This document shows, piece by piece, positions 7,897-16,154 of a stretch of 52,121 nt of DNA (within the stretch, counting starts at the first letter, position 1; each line of letters opens with the position of its first letter). The stretch comes from Oscillibacter sp. GTDB lineage: Bacteria; Bacillota; Clostridia; Oscillospirales; Oscillospiraceae. Location: positions 1-52,121 of the forward strand of contig JAAWGR010000013.1 in NCBI GenBank assembly GCA_022795445.1. The letters run 5' to 3'. Below the pieces are notes generated by a model, which saw only the letters and a list, made by a program, of their open reading frames with translations, was not told the origin of the DNA and ran no database searches. The translations under genes were made by a program, and so were the position numbers.

Positions 7897-7930
7897 ATTT
7901 TTTGTACGATATATTAGTTTGTTGAGCACA

Positions 7931-7959
7931 TTGCATTTTGTTCGCTGCTGGAATATAAT
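7931..7959 (+). promoter_or_regulatory. promoter of the HxlR regulator gene
   Basis: TTGCAT (7931-7936), 17-base spacer and perfect TATAAT (7954-7959). The expected start is almost at the AAAAGGAGG ribosome binding site, so the leader would be very short. Confidence 0.6.
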
Positions 7960-7979
7960 CCGAAAAGGAGGTACGCACG

Positions 7980-8363
7980 ATGACAAGTAACAAGTTTCGA
8001 TCAGATGATGCAATGGCGCGGTGCGTTCCAATGAGCAGTTTGCAAGCTGTACTCAGCGGGAAATGGAAGATTCTGATTTTATGGTATATAGCGTTTTATA
8101 AAGTTCAGCGATTTGGAATACTGATGCGCCGTTTGGATGGTATTACACAATCCACTTTAACAAAGCAGCTGCGGGAGTTGGAGATGGATGGGTTTATTCA
8201 CCGGGAAATATACAAAGAAGTTCCGCCGAAGGTGGAATACACATTAACGGAGATGGGAAAGAGTTTTATTCCGGTCTTGAATCAAATGATGGCGTGGAGC
8301 GAGAAACACCTTTGTCCGCCAGATTATGTAAATCCGTTTGCGGATCAAATGCCGGAGCCATAA
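7980..8363 (+). CDS. HxlR-family winged-helix transcriptional regulator
   Basis: 127-residue MarR-like winged-helix regulator of the HxlR family. The LSGKWKILILWYI stretch (about residues 25-37) and the QSTLTKQLRELEMDGFI helix-turn-helix with wing KVEYTLTEMG are characteristic. A cysteine before the DNA-binding domain (residue 15) is in the position used for redox sensing in several family members. AAGGAGG lies 8 bases before ATG 7980. It is divergent from the radical-SAM gene, the likely target. The comF start lies 22 bases after its stop. Confidence 0.9.
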   Translation: MTSNKFRSDDAMARCVPMSSLQAVLSGKWKILILWYIAFYKVQRFGILMRRLDGITQSTLTKQLRELEMDGFIHREIYKEVPPKVEYTLTEMGKSFIPVLNQMMAWSEKHLCPPDYVNPFADQMPEP

Positions 8364-8385
8364 TGCTTATATAGAGGTGAGCTGT

Positions 8386-9063
8386 TTGGAGCTCGTAAGG
8401 AACTTGCTGGAAAGTATCTTAAACCTGCTGTTTCCGCCGAAATGCCCGTTTTGCGGAAAGGTATTGGATCGTCCAGGCACTTGTAAAAAGTGCAGAGCCG
8501 TCCTTCCGCGGACGGGAGAAGGAGACGTACTGCGAAGACTGGATGATGGACTGCTTTGCATTGCGCCGCTGTGGTACGAGGGGTGTGTCCGTGATGCGCT
8601 TTTGCAGCTGAAATTCCATGGGTGTGCTTCCAATGCCGTGCCATTAGGCGCTTATATCGGACGGTGTGTGGACGAATACTATTCCGGTAAATTTGATGTG
8701 GTTACTTGGACGCCTGTCAGCCGCAAGCGGTACAAAAAGCGTGGGTATGATCAGGCGGAACTCTTGGCGCGCAGCGCGTGCCTGCGATGGGGAATGAAAC
8801 CGGTCCGTTTGGTTTGGAAGGTCAAAGACAATCCTGCCCAGTCCAGCCTGAAGAGCGCAACCCGGCGGCAATTCAATGTGCAGGGCGTCTACAAAGCTTC
8901 TGCGGAAGCCCGCGGGCAGCGAATCCTCCTGATTGATGACATTTGCACCACCGGTTCTACCTTAACCGCTTGCGCCCAAACGCTTTTAGACGCCGGTGCG
9001 GAGCGTGTTTTGTGCGCTTCTGCGGCAGTGACCGGAAAAAGCGTGGAATTTGGGGAAGAATAG
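8386..9063 (+). CDS. comF: ComF-family phosphoribosyltransferase-like protein
   Basis: ComF-type protein of 226 residues: N-terminal zinc finger with CPFC and CKKC pairs (about residues 20-37), then a phosphoribosyltransferase domain ending in the PRPP-loop motif LLIDDICTTGST near residue 186. ComF is linked to DNA uptake in Firmicutes, though many genomes carry it without other competence genes, as here. The start is a TTG at 8386: AGAGGTGA lies 5 bases upstream and the protein then begins with the usual ComF N terminus; the longer frame from 8338 overlaps the previous gene and has no ribosome binding site. Confidence 0.9.
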   Translation: MELVRNLLESILNLLFPPKCPFCGKVLDRPGTCKKCRAVLPRTGEGDVLRRLDDGLLCIAPLWYEGCVRDALLQLKFHGCASNAVPLGAYIGRCVDEYYSGKFDVVTWTPVSRKRYKKRGYDQAELLARSACLRWGMKPVRLVWKVKDNPAQSSLKSATRRQFNVQGVYKASAEARGQRILLIDDICTTGSTLTACAQTLLDAGAERVLCASAAVTGKSVEFGEE

Positions 9064-9065
9064 AC

Positions 9066-9094
9066 TTGCATTCTGGAAAGAGTGACAGTATAAT
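9066..9094 (+). promoter_or_regulatory. promoter of the MreB-like gene
   Basis: TTGCAT (9066-9071), 17-base spacer, perfect TATAAT (9089-9094), starting 3 bases after the comF stop and about 80 bases before ATG 9175. Confidence 0.65.
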
Positions 9095-9174
9095 GTAAGA
9101 TACGCGAAAAGTTTTCGGGCGACGTACCGCCTGGCTGCAAATAAACGACTGTTGAAAAAGTGGAGGAATTACCC

Positions 9175-10194
9175 ATGGCAAAAGATATCGGTATCGATTT
9201 GGGTACCGCATCGGTATTAGTTTTCGTGCGGGGGAAGGGTATCGTCCTGAATGAACCTTCCGTTGTGGCGCTGGACAAGAATACCGGGAAGCTGTTGAAA
9301 GTCGGCTCTGAGGCTCAGGCGATGCTGGGCCGTACTCCAGGCAATATCATTGCAATCCGTCCCCTGCGTGAGGGTGTCATCTCCGACTACGATATGACGG
9401 AGCGGATGCTTCGGGAGTTTATCCATAAGGTTTCCAGCGTTTCGCTGTTTAAACCCCGGGTAATCATCTGTATCCCTTCCGGTATTACGGAGGTCGAGGA
9501 ACGTGCTGTAATTGACGCGGGCATCCAAGCGGGCGCACGTAAGGTGTTCCTGATCGAGGAACCTGTTGCCGCCGCTATCGGCGCAGGCATCGACATTGAA
9601 AAGCCGGATGGGCATATGATTGTGGATATTGGCGGCGGTACCGCTGACATTGCTGTGATCTCTCTGGGCGGCGTCGTCGAGTCGGCTTCCATTAAGATCG
9701 CAGGAGACCAGCTCAATGAGGCGGTTGTCAAGTATATGCGGCGGAAGCACAACCTTTTGGTGGGCGAGCGTACGGCGGAAGAAATGAAGAAGCAGATCGG
9801 CTGCGTGTTCCCGAAGGAAGAAGAGGAGACCATGGATGTGAAAGGCCGCTGCCTCCTGACGGGCCTGCCGAAAGTGGTAAATGTCAGCTCAACCGAGATG
9901 ATGGACGCTTTTGAGGAACCAGTGGAGCGGATCATGGAAGCGATTCACTCCGTATTGGAGCGGACGCCGCCGGAGCTGGTGGCGGACGTGTCTACTAACG
10001 GCATTGTTATGACCGGCGGCGGAAGCCTTGTGGATGGTTTTGACAAGCTGGTGACAGCCCGGACTGGCATCCATACGGTGATTGCAGAAGACGCTATCTC
10101 CTGTGTGGCGCTGGGTACCGGAAAGAGCTTGGAATCCCTCAACAACATGCAGGACGGCACGATGAACCTCAGCCGCCGCAAACAGATGAACTGA
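9175..10194 (+). CDS. mreB: MreB/Mbl-type rod-shape actin homologue
   Basis: Bacterial actin of the MreB family that polymerises on the inner membrane and guides cell-wall synthesis. Phosphate-1 motif DIGIDLGTASVLV at the N terminus, EEPVAAAIGAG near 135, phosphate-2 DIGGGTADIAV near 155, adenosine motif TGGGSLVDG near 285. Length 339 is normal. TGGAGG precedes ATG 9175; an in-frame GTG at 9160 overlaps the ribosome binding site and was not used. The usual partners mreC and mreD are not adjacent, so it may be an extra paralogue (Mbl or MreBH type). A long hairpin follows. Confidence 0.9.
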   Translation: MAKDIGIDLGTASVLVFVRGKGIVLNEPSVVALDKNTGKLLKVGSEAQAMLGRTPGNIIAIRPLREGVISDYDMTERMLREFIHKVSSVSLFKPRVIICIPSGITEVEERAVIDAGIQAGARKVFLIEEPVAAAIGAGIDIEKPDGHMIVDIGGGTADIAVISLGGVVESASIKIAGDQLNEAVVKYMRRKHNLLVGERTAEEMKKQIGCVFPKEEEETMDVKGRCLLTGLPKVVNVSSTEMMDAFEEPVERIMEAIHSVLERTPPELVADVSTNGIVMTGGGSLVDGFDKLVTARTGIHTVIAEDAISCVALGTGKSLESLNNMQDGTMNLSRRKQMN

Positions 10195-10199
10195 ACGAA

Positions 10200-10234
10200 A
10201 GAGCCGGATGGAGAGGAAATCTCCATCCGGCTCT
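10200..10234 (+). terminator. 15-bp hairpin after the MreB-like gene
   Basis: AGAGCCGGATGGAGA (10200-10214) pairs perfectly with 10220-10234 around a GGAAA loop. No T tract follows on the plus strand. The GAGCCGGATGG core recurs in the hairpin at 11323-11347. Confidence 0.6.
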
Positions 10235-10284
10235 AAAACAACGCTGTAATGGGATGAAATTGATGAGAGAGGAAGATTAGATTT

Positions 10285-11307
10285 ATGCATGTCTACACAA
10301 GTGGGCAGTGGGTTCTGCTATTTTTCTTCTATTGTTTTTGTGGTTGGGTTTGGGAATGCTGCTATGTTTCTGCCCGGCAGCGGCATTGGGTGAACCGTGG
10401 CTTCCTGCATGGCCCGCTGCTGCCGATCTATGGCACAGGGGCGGTCATCATCTTGCTGGTTACGATCCCTGTCGAGGATGACCTGCGGCTGGTTTACCTG
10501 TTTGGCATGGTTGCCGCAACGGTACTGGAATATGTTACCGGCGCAGTAATGGAGCGGCTGTTTCGGGTGCGTTACTGGGATTATTCCAATCAAAAATGGA
10601 ACCTTAATGGGTATATTTGCCTCAGCAGTTCCATCGCCTGGGGATTTTTCTCCATCTTAATGGTGCGGTTTATCCATCCGCCCATTGCCCGCTTGCTGCT
10701 GCGGGTGCCTGCATGGTGTGTGGACCCGCTGGCATTGGCGTTGACCGCCAGTTTCACTGTAGACGTGGTGCGGTCGGTACAGGCGGCGCTGGATTTGCGG
10801 GAGATCCTTACTAAGCTGGCGGAGGAAAATGAGGCGCTGCGGCGTTTGGCTAAGCGTGCAGAGGTCTATGCAGCTTTCGCAAATGATGATTTGCAGCGTT
10901 TTCGGGAGCGGACAGAAGTGGAAAAGCGTCTGCTTCAGCAACGCATCGACATGGAACTGAAGGAGCAGCGTCAGGCCCGCGCAGAGCGGAAAGCACAGGT
11001 GGAGGCAATGGTCCAACGCCGCACGGCAGCGAAGCTGGACGTTTTGGAGACGGTCGCCGAGGCCCTGATTACCTGCCGGAAGCACCTGGACAGCCTGCCG
11101 AATATGACGCCGGAAAAGCTGGAAATCCGCCGCGTCGAGTTGGATGAAATCATCCGGCATGTGCAGGAGCGTCAGGCGGTGATCCGCAGCCGCCCAGCGA
11201 ATGCGTACCATCGCTCCCTGCGTATTCTGCGGGCCAACCCAAGTGCAACGGCCAAGGAGTTCCAAGAGGTATGGGAGACTTTGCGCAATTTGGTTGAGCA
11301 GAAATAA
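10285..11307 (+). CDS. CmpB-like membrane protein with coiled-coil tail
   Basis: The N-terminal half has about four to five membrane segments and resembles the putative ABC-transporter type IV (CmpB/DUF1113-like) family, including the RGFLHGPLLPIYGTG motif near residue 37 and LEYVTGAVMERLF near 82. The C-terminal half (about residues 165-335) is charged and strongly helical, rich in Glu/Arg/Gln, and should form a coiled coil. ATG 10285 has a weak site (GAGAGGAAG) upstream. Function is unknown; the transporter name comes from the family label only. Confidence 0.75.
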   Translation: MHVYTSGQWVLLFFFYCFCGWVWECCYVSARQRHWVNRGFLHGPLLPIYGTGAVIILLVTIPVEDDLRLVYLFGMVAATVLEYVTGAVMERLFRVRYWDYSNQKWNLNGYICLSSSIAWGFFSILMVRFIHPPIARLLLRVPAWCVDPLALALTASFTVDVVRSVQAALDLREILTKLAEENEALRRLAKRAEVYAAFANDDLQRFRERTEVEKRLLQQRIDMELKEQRQARAERKAQVEAMVQRRTAAKLDVLETVAEALITCRKHLDSLPNMTPEKLEIRRVELDEIIRHVQERQAVIRSRPANAYHRSLRILRANPSATAKEFQEVWETLRNLVEQK

Positions 11308-11322
11308 GCATGAAACAAACAG

Positions 11323-11347
11323 AGCCGGATGGGATTCCCATCCGGCT
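11323..11347. terminator. bidirectional terminator hairpin
   Basis: AGCCGGATGGGA and TCCCATCCGGCT form a near-perfect palindrome between the stops of the CmpB-like gene (plus) and rsmA (minus). Outer bases AAACAG and CTGTTT extend the pairing, and CTGTTTTC supplies a short T run on the plus strand. Confidence 0.65.
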
Positions 11348-11361
11348 AAACTGTTTTCGCT

Positions 11362-12210
11362 TCAACGGAGCTGTACAGCCAAGCGGGCGAAGTCATCCAA
11401 GGTGAGACGTTCGCCGCGGATGTTTTCTGGAAGTCCGCAGGTTTCCAGAGCAGCCTGGATGTCGGCTTTTTCATATCCAGGCAGTGCAGCGGCGAGGCTG
11501 TTGACCAAGGTTTTACGGCGCAGAAGGAATGCGCCATGGATCACCTGGAAAAAGAATACCTCATCATCTACCGCCACAGCGGGCCGCTCCCGCCGAACGC
11601 AGTGGAGCACAGCAGAATGGACCTTGGGCCGGGGCTGGAAACGGTCAGGCGGCACATCAAAGAGCAGTTTGGTTTCCATGTAGTACTGCAAAAAGAGTGT
11701 AAACGCGCCGCCGTCCCCAGAGCCTTGGGGCGCTGCCAGCCGTTGAGCGACTTCCCGCTGGAGCAGAACCGTAATGCTTTGAAAGCAAGGTGTTTCGGCC
11801 AGCCGGGACAAAACGGGGGAGGTGATATTATAGGGCAAGTTAGCGCAGACGATAGGCCGCAGTCCTACAAATTTTTCTGTTGCCAGCGCAGCCAAGTCCA
11901 GCCGTAAAACATCGGCATTAAGGATTTCCACATTGGGATATGGCGACATGGTTTCTGCCAGCACAGGCAGAAGCGCTTTGTCCAGTTCCACAGAAACCAC
12001 CTTGCCTGCCCGCTGGGCCAGTTCGGCCGTCAAGCAGCCTGCACCAGGGCCAATCTCCAAGACGCCGCAGTCCGCCGTGGCCCCTGAGGCGGCGGCAATG
12101 TCCGCTGGTATCTGAGGATCGGTCAGAAAATTCTGCCCCATCGATTTGGAAAAGTGGAATCCGTGCCGTGTCAGGAGCGCCCGCAGCTCATTCCAATCAC
12201 AAAGATTCAT
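11362..12210 (-). CDS. rsmA: 16S rRNA A1518/A1519 dimethyltransferase RsmA (KsgA)
   Basis: Dimethylates two adjacent adenines in helix 45 of 16S rRNA during small-subunit assembly. N terminus with SKSMGQNFL (about residues 21-29) as in KsgA, SAM-binding motif EIGPGAGCL near 52, and catalytic NLPYNI near 123. Length 282 is normal. Its start overlaps the FrhB-like gene stop by 4 bases (ATGA), making it the last gene of the ior operon rather than a free-standing gene. Confidence 0.96.
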   Translation of the reverse strand: MNLCDWNELRALLTRHGFHFSKSMGQNFLTDPQIPADIAAASGATADCGVLEIGPGAGCLTAELAQRAGKVVSVELDKALLPVLAETMSPYPNVEILNADVLRLDLAALATEKFVGLRPIVCANLPYNITSPVLSRLAETPCFQSITVLLQREVAQRLAAPQGSGDGGAFTLFLQYYMETKLLFDVPPDRFQPRPKVHSAVLHCVRRERPAVAVDDEVFFFQVIHGAFLLRRKTLVNSLAAALPGYEKADIQAALETCGLPENIRGERLTLDDFARLAVQLR

Positions 12211-13280
12211 ACGGTTTCTCTTAGCCGGCGCAGATTCTCGCTGCCGGTCCGCTTTTTGCCGAGGGAGGCGCCTTTGAGTTTGTCCAATGCGCCCTCCGGC
12301 GTTTCTTTGAACTCTAAAACACCCTTTTTACGAGCCAAATTCAACAATTCTGCACCTTTCTCCGAGCGGACAATCACCTGATTCCAGCCTTTGTCTACAT
12401 CCCAACCGTCAGCGCTCCGCGCACCTCCCACAGACAGATCGGCAAATTCAGCAGTCATATCCGTACAATACCGACAGCCGGAACGCACTAGCGGTGTCAC
12501 TTCGTCCAAGTTTACAGAAATGGTTTCACCAGCCGCTTTCCGCAGTTCCAAGGAGTGGTATTTGCTGGGCGGAATGTCCATGTGGGAGAGACTGCCGCCG
12601 TTAAGGTGATTTTCCGTCAAATCCCGCAGGCCGTCCCACTCCAGCCCCCAGCCGCAGAACAGGCCAAATACCAGACCAATGTTGTCCGCATGGCTATCGT
12701 TTTCCGCCAGGGGTTTCGACTTCATTTTATAAACCGCCAGAGTTTTGCAAGGTGTGCCAACCACGCCGATTTTGTGATAACGATTTTCTTGTAGTGCCTT
12801 GTTCAGAACCGCCAAGGTGGGCGGAATCTGGAAGCTGCTCCCAGAACAGGCGCGGACTTCCTCTGCCGTGGACGCAAGGACGCCCTCTGCTTCCAACCCG
12901 CCCTGGGAGCGGGTCAGGACGGCAGCATCAATCAAACCTTCCTGTAAAGCCAGTTCCACCAGTGCGGTCATGGTTCCTCCATGCTGTGCGCCGCCGCGAA
13001 TATCAGCGTCTGCTGCCCGCGTCAGATAAAGGCCCAAGAATGGTCCAATCTCCGGCAGGACTGCCTCTGCCGGGAAAAAGCGGCATCGTAGAGCGTCTAA
13101 ATCGGTGGGCATTCGGGGGCAGAACTGCTGGCAGCGCCCATCTTTACGCTCACAGTCGAAATAGCAGATGGTACGTCCTTCCATAGACCCCCAATAGGGG
13201 CACATTCCTTGGCATGCGCCGCAGCCGGTGCAAAGTCCGGGGCGAATGACCTGGGTATCCAGGGCAATGGTACTAAGCAT
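12207..13280 (-). CDS. FrhB-like coenzyme F420 hydrogenase/dehydrogenase beta-subunit family protein
   Basis: Iron-sulfur flavoprotein family related to F420-reducing hydrogenase beta subunit. A ferredoxin-like motif CTGCGACQGMCP lies at about residues 18-29, followed by a second cysteine group (CYFDCERKDGRCQQFCP, about 38-54) and the long FrhB N and C domains with GTPCKTLAVYK near 176. Firmicutes do not generally make F420, so the usual role in bacteria is ferredoxin- or flavin-linked electron transfer. Fourth gene in the iorA-iorB operon, so it may pass electrons to or from the ferredoxin used by that enzyme; this is inference. Confidence 0.85.
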   Translation of the reverse strand: MLSTIALDTQVIRPGLCTGCGACQGMCPYWGSMEGRTICYFDCERKDGRCQQFCPRMPTDLDALRCRFFPAEAVLPEIGPFLGLYLTRAADADIRGGAQHGGTMTALVELALQEGLIDAAVLTRSQGGLEAEGVLASTAEEVRACSGSSFQIPPTLAVLNKALQENRYHKIGVVGTPCKTLAVYKMKSKPLAENDSHADNIGLVFGLFCGWGLEWDGLRDLTENHLNGGSLSHMDIPPSKYHSLELRKAAGETISVNLDEVTPLVRSGCRYCTDMTAEFADLSVGGARSADGWDVDKGWNQVIVRSEKGAELLNLARKKGVLEFKETPEGALDKLKGASLGKKRTGSENLRRLRETV

Positions 13281-13293
13281 CTTGCATCCCTCC

Positions 13294-13551
13294 TTATACC
13301 AGGACCGCCGGGAATTGGAAAATCTCTAAATCCATTTCCACTGCGGTTCCTGGTATGTAATCGCCCAGGATGTGTTTCATCCCGCACAAATGCTCCTGGT
13401 ACAAAAAGCGGTAGCCGGGTTTCTGGGGCTTGATAAAATTTTCTGCGTACAGCCGCCCGGTAAGGGCTGAGAAGGTTGTCTCACGGGGCAAGGCCAGGGT
13501 CAGCACGTCCTGCCGTCCAGGGAGGTGAAAATGTACTTGAATGGTATCCAT
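13294..13551 (-). CDS. small beta-grasp/ubiquitin-like hypothetical protein in the ior operon
   Basis: Unrecognised 85-residue protein. The pattern (an N-terminal IQVHFHLPG strand, a turn, a second strand ending at LTLALPRETT, a helix around FSALTGRLYAEN, then strand LYQEH and a final GTAVEMDLEIF strand) is what a ubiquitin-like beta-grasp domain such as YukD/EsaB looks like. No C-terminal Gly-Gly is present, so MoaD-like thiocarboxylate chemistry is unlikely. Its ATG shares one base with the iorB TGA (TGATG). The FrhB-like gene follows after 13 bases. Function unknown. Confidence 0.7.
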   Translation of the reverse strand: MDTIQVHFHLPGRQDVLTLALPRETTFSALTGRLYAENFIKPQKPGYRFLYQEHLCGMKHILGDYIPGTAVEMDLEIFQFPAVLV

Positions 13552-14177
13552 CAGACAACGCCTCCTTTCCCGACGGCTTCACAGCCTTGCGCAAAAGCTT
13601 TCCGGTTCAGTTCCAAAACGTTTCCCTGAAAGCGCTGGGACAAGATTTTTTCCAAATCCTCCCGGTTCAAAGGTGCGCCGGGGAGTTGGGTGAACGCGCC
13701 CAGGAGCGCGATATTCGCAGCGCGGGCGTCGCCTGCGTCCATAGCGATCTGTGCGGCAGGTACAGCAAAAGCCTCTGCCGACAACCCCTGAATGGCCGCT
13801 GTGATTTCGTCCAAACTGGGATAGCTTTGGCTTCCCTGCAAAACGCCCAGCGGGTATACCGGCCGGGGGTCGTAGACGATGGTAGTGCCGTTATTGGCAT
13901 ATTTGCGGGCAATACGCAAGGTTTCCAGCGGTTCGAAGCCGATAATCATATGGGCTTCGCCGGAGGGGATTAGAACGCTCAATTCTTGATCCGCCGAAAC
14001 CCGTACATGGCTCATAACGGAGCCGCCCCGCTGGGACGCGCCGTAAGTTTCGCCTACGGCAACATGATAACCGCGGTCAGTCATGGCGCTGCCCAGGACT
14101 TCTGAGGCCAGCACATTGCCTTGTCCGCCGATGCCGCACACAACAATGTTTAACGGGTCAAAATTCAGCTGTTTCAA
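13551..14177 (-). CDS. iorB: indolepyruvate ferredoxin oxidoreductase beta subunit
   Basis: Gamma-type (PFOR E-gamma) subunit of the enzyme that oxidatively decarboxylates aryl 2-oxoacids from aromatic amino acids to aryl-acyl-CoA, reducing ferredoxin. Typical features: VCGIGGQGN near residues 13-19, and GETYGASQRGGSVMSHVR near 42-59. Length 208 is normal. It overlaps the iorA stop by 4 bases and its own stop overlaps the next start by 1 base, so the operon is translationally coupled. Confidence 0.94.
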   Translation of the reverse strand: MKQLNFDPLNIVVCGIGGQGNVLASEVLGSAMTDRGYHVAVGETYGASQRGGSVMSHVRVSADQELSVLIPSGEAHMIIGFEPLETLRIARKYANNGTTIVYDPRPVYPLGVLQGSQSYPSLDEITAAIQGLSAEAFAVPAAQIAMDAGDARAANIALLGAFTQLPGAPLNREDLEKILSQRFQGNVLELNRKAFAQGCEAVGKGGVV

Positions 14178-16060
14178 CCTTCTTCACCGCCTTCCACTTG
14201 AATGGCCCCGCCAGGGCAGAGCTTGGCGCATACGCCGCAGCCCACGCAAGTTACGGGGTCGATAGACGCCTTGTTGTTTTTGAAATCCCAGGTGTTGCCG
14301 GGACACCCCCATACACGGCTGCAATACTTGTCACATCCGCAGCCGTCACCGATGCATTTGGATTGGTCGACCCATACGCGGAGGGGTTTTTTCCGCTCTT
14401 TGGCCTTGAGGGTCGCGCAGGGTTGGCGCATGATCAGCACATTCATGCCAGATTTTTGCAGAAGCCGCCGTAAGGTTTTCTCAGATTCTGCCACATCGAA
14501 GGGATCAGCAGTTTCTACAGAACAACCTACAGCGTCCAGAATCTTCGGGATGTCCATGGCCTTTACCCGGTCGCCCATGGCCGTCAGGCCGGTACCAGGA
14601 TGGGGCTGGAAACCAGTCATAGCCGTGGCGGAGTTGTCCAAAACGATAAGCAGCATGTTGGCGTTGTGATAAGCAGCGTTCACCAAGCCGGGAAGGATGG
14701 TATGGAAGAAGGTAGAGTCGCCGCAGACGGTGACAACCTTCTGGTCGAGGCCGTAGTTGGTCAACTGGCCTAGACCCTCGGCGATGTTGACGCCGGAACC
14801 CATGCAGTTGCATACCTGGAAAGCATATTGCCCCGCAGACTGCCCAGCCATGAAATAGCAGCCGATGTCGCCTACAACTACGCCAGGGTTTTTCTCCTGC
14901 CGCAAGGTCTTTTTCAAAAGGAAGAAGGTTGCCCGGTGGGGACAGCCAGCGCAGAAGGTCATCTCACGCTCTGGCAAGTCGATGGAAATTTCCGGCGTTG
15001 GTATTTCTGGCAGCACTGTGCCTGTCAAGGCGGAAATGGCCGCCATTACATTATCTGGGTCTAACTCGCCCACTGGCGGAAGACCGGCGGCGGAACGGCC
15101 CAGGAAGGTGATAGAAAGCCGATTTTTCCCCGCGAGGGCCTCCAGGCCTTGTTCCAGGAATGGGTCGACCTCCTCCAAAATCAGCACTTTTTCCGCTGGC
15201 TTCAGGTATTGGAGGATGGCTTTCTCCGGCAGCGGCCAGAGGGTTCCCAAGCTCAGCAGGCCCACCGTATCTGCAGCTCCCAGACGGCTCAGAGCCTCTT
15301 GCGCATAGAGCCGTCCAGTGCCGCTGGAGATGATCAACTGCTTCGCCTGTTCTGGACCGCTGTAGTGGTTGTAGGGGGAGGTCTCAAATTCCTGCCGCAG
15401 TGCTTCCAGCTTTTCCAAGGCAGGAGTGTGCATATAGCAAACGCAGACCATCCGGTCCCATTCCCGCACCCGCTGGAGGGGGTTCGGATGCTCCGGCAGC
15501 GGCCCTAGGGCTACGTTACCCCGTCCATGGCAGACGCGGGTTGTCACCCGTACCAAGACCAGCTGCCCGATTTTCTCGGAGAGTTGGAAGGCGTAAGGGA
15601 TAATATCCTTGGTTTCCTGCATAGTCGTTGGTTCCAGCAAGGGGATGCCTGCCGAAATGGCCTGCCAGCGGGAATCGAATTCGTTAGTGCTGGAGTGGGC
15701 GCTGGGGTCGTCGGAGGTGATGATTACCAGCCCGCCCTTGACGCCGTGCTGTGCAGCACAGTGGAGTGCGTCGGCGGTGCATAGGAGGCCGTTCTGCTTT
15801 ACGATGCAGAGCGCCCGTCCGCCCGCCAAGGACGCGCCGATACAGGCCTGCAATGCACAGACCTCGTTTGTAGACCATTCTGCGTAAAAATTTCGTTCTC
15901 TGGCAATTTTTCCAAGCATCCCCAGGACTTGGGAGGAAGGCGAGCCGGGATAGGAGGCCGCGAAGTTGATCCCAGCCTCTACCGCGCCTCGCACAAGGGC
16001 CTCATTGCCCTGCATGAGGCAGACCTCACCGGGGACGTTGGCTGTCATTGTCCATTCCAT
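14174..16060 (-). CDS. iorA: indolepyruvate ferredoxin oxidoreductase alpha subunit
   Basis: Large thiamine-diphosphate subunit. N-terminal pyruvate-ferredoxin-oxidoreductase domain (GNEALVRGAVEAGI, AASYPGSPSSQ), the TPP domain with CAGCPHRATFF near 370 and GDSTFFHTILPG near 444, and a C-terminal ferredoxin domain. The last cluster motif CVGCGVCAKLCPGG is standard; the first cysteine group (CIGDGCGCDKYC, then CP) has unusual spacing. Length 628 is normal. GAGGGTG precedes ATG 16060; an internal ATG 12 bases later is possible. A promoter and a terminator-like hairpin precede it. Confidence 0.95.
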   Translation of the reverse strand: MEWTMTANVPGEVCLMQGNEALVRGAVEAGINFAASYPGSPSSQVLGMLGKIARERNFYAEWSTNEVCALQACIGASLAGGRALCIVKQNGLLCTADALHCAAQHGVKGGLVIITSDDPSAHSSTNEFDSRWQAISAGIPLLEPTTMQETKDIIPYAFQLSEKIGQLVLVRVTTRVCHGRGNVALGPLPEHPNPLQRVREWDRMVCVCYMHTPALEKLEALRQEFETSPYNHYSGPEQAKQLIISSGTGRLYAQEALSRLGAADTVGLLSLGTLWPLPEKAILQYLKPAEKVLILEEVDPFLEQGLEALAGKNRLSITFLGRSAAGLPPVGELDPDNVMAAISALTGTVLPEIPTPEISIDLPEREMTFCAGCPHRATFFLLKKTLRQEKNPGVVVGDIGCYFMAGQSAGQYAFQVCNCMGSGVNIAEGLGQLTNYGLDQKVVTVCGDSTFFHTILPGLVNAAYHNANMLLIVLDNSATAMTGFQPHPGTGLTAMGDRVKAMDIPKILDAVGCSVETADPFDVAESEKTLRRLLQKSGMNVLIMRQPCATLKAKERKKPLRVWVDQSKCIGDGCGCDKYCSRVWGCPGNTWDFKNNKASIDPVTCVGCGVCAKLCPGGAIQVEGGEEG

Positions 16061-16089
16061 AGTTTGTCACCCTCTCTTTAAGTAAAAAT

Positions 16090-16105
16090 GCCGCCGAAAG
16101 GCGGC
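16090..16105 (-). terminator. hairpin between hypothetical gene and iorA
   Basis: GCCGCC (16090-16095) and GGCGGC (16100-16105) form a GC stem with a GAAA/TTTC tetraloop; on the minus strand it is followed by ATTTTTACTT. It can end transcripts of the upstream gene (stop at 16139), but it also lies downstream of the best iorA promoter, so it may attenuate iorA. Confidence 0.65.
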
Positions 16106-16126
16106 TCTCCTGTTTCCCTATGCTCT

Positions 16127-16154
16127 ATTGTAGCATATTTAACAAGAAATGCAA
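16127..16154 (-). promoter_or_regulatory. promoter of the ior operon
   Basis: Minus-strand TTGCAT (16154-16149) and TACAAT (16132-16127), spacer 16. The -35 overlaps the last codons of the upstream gene. Predicted start near 16120, so the 16090-16105 hairpin would be in the leader. Confidence 0.5.
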
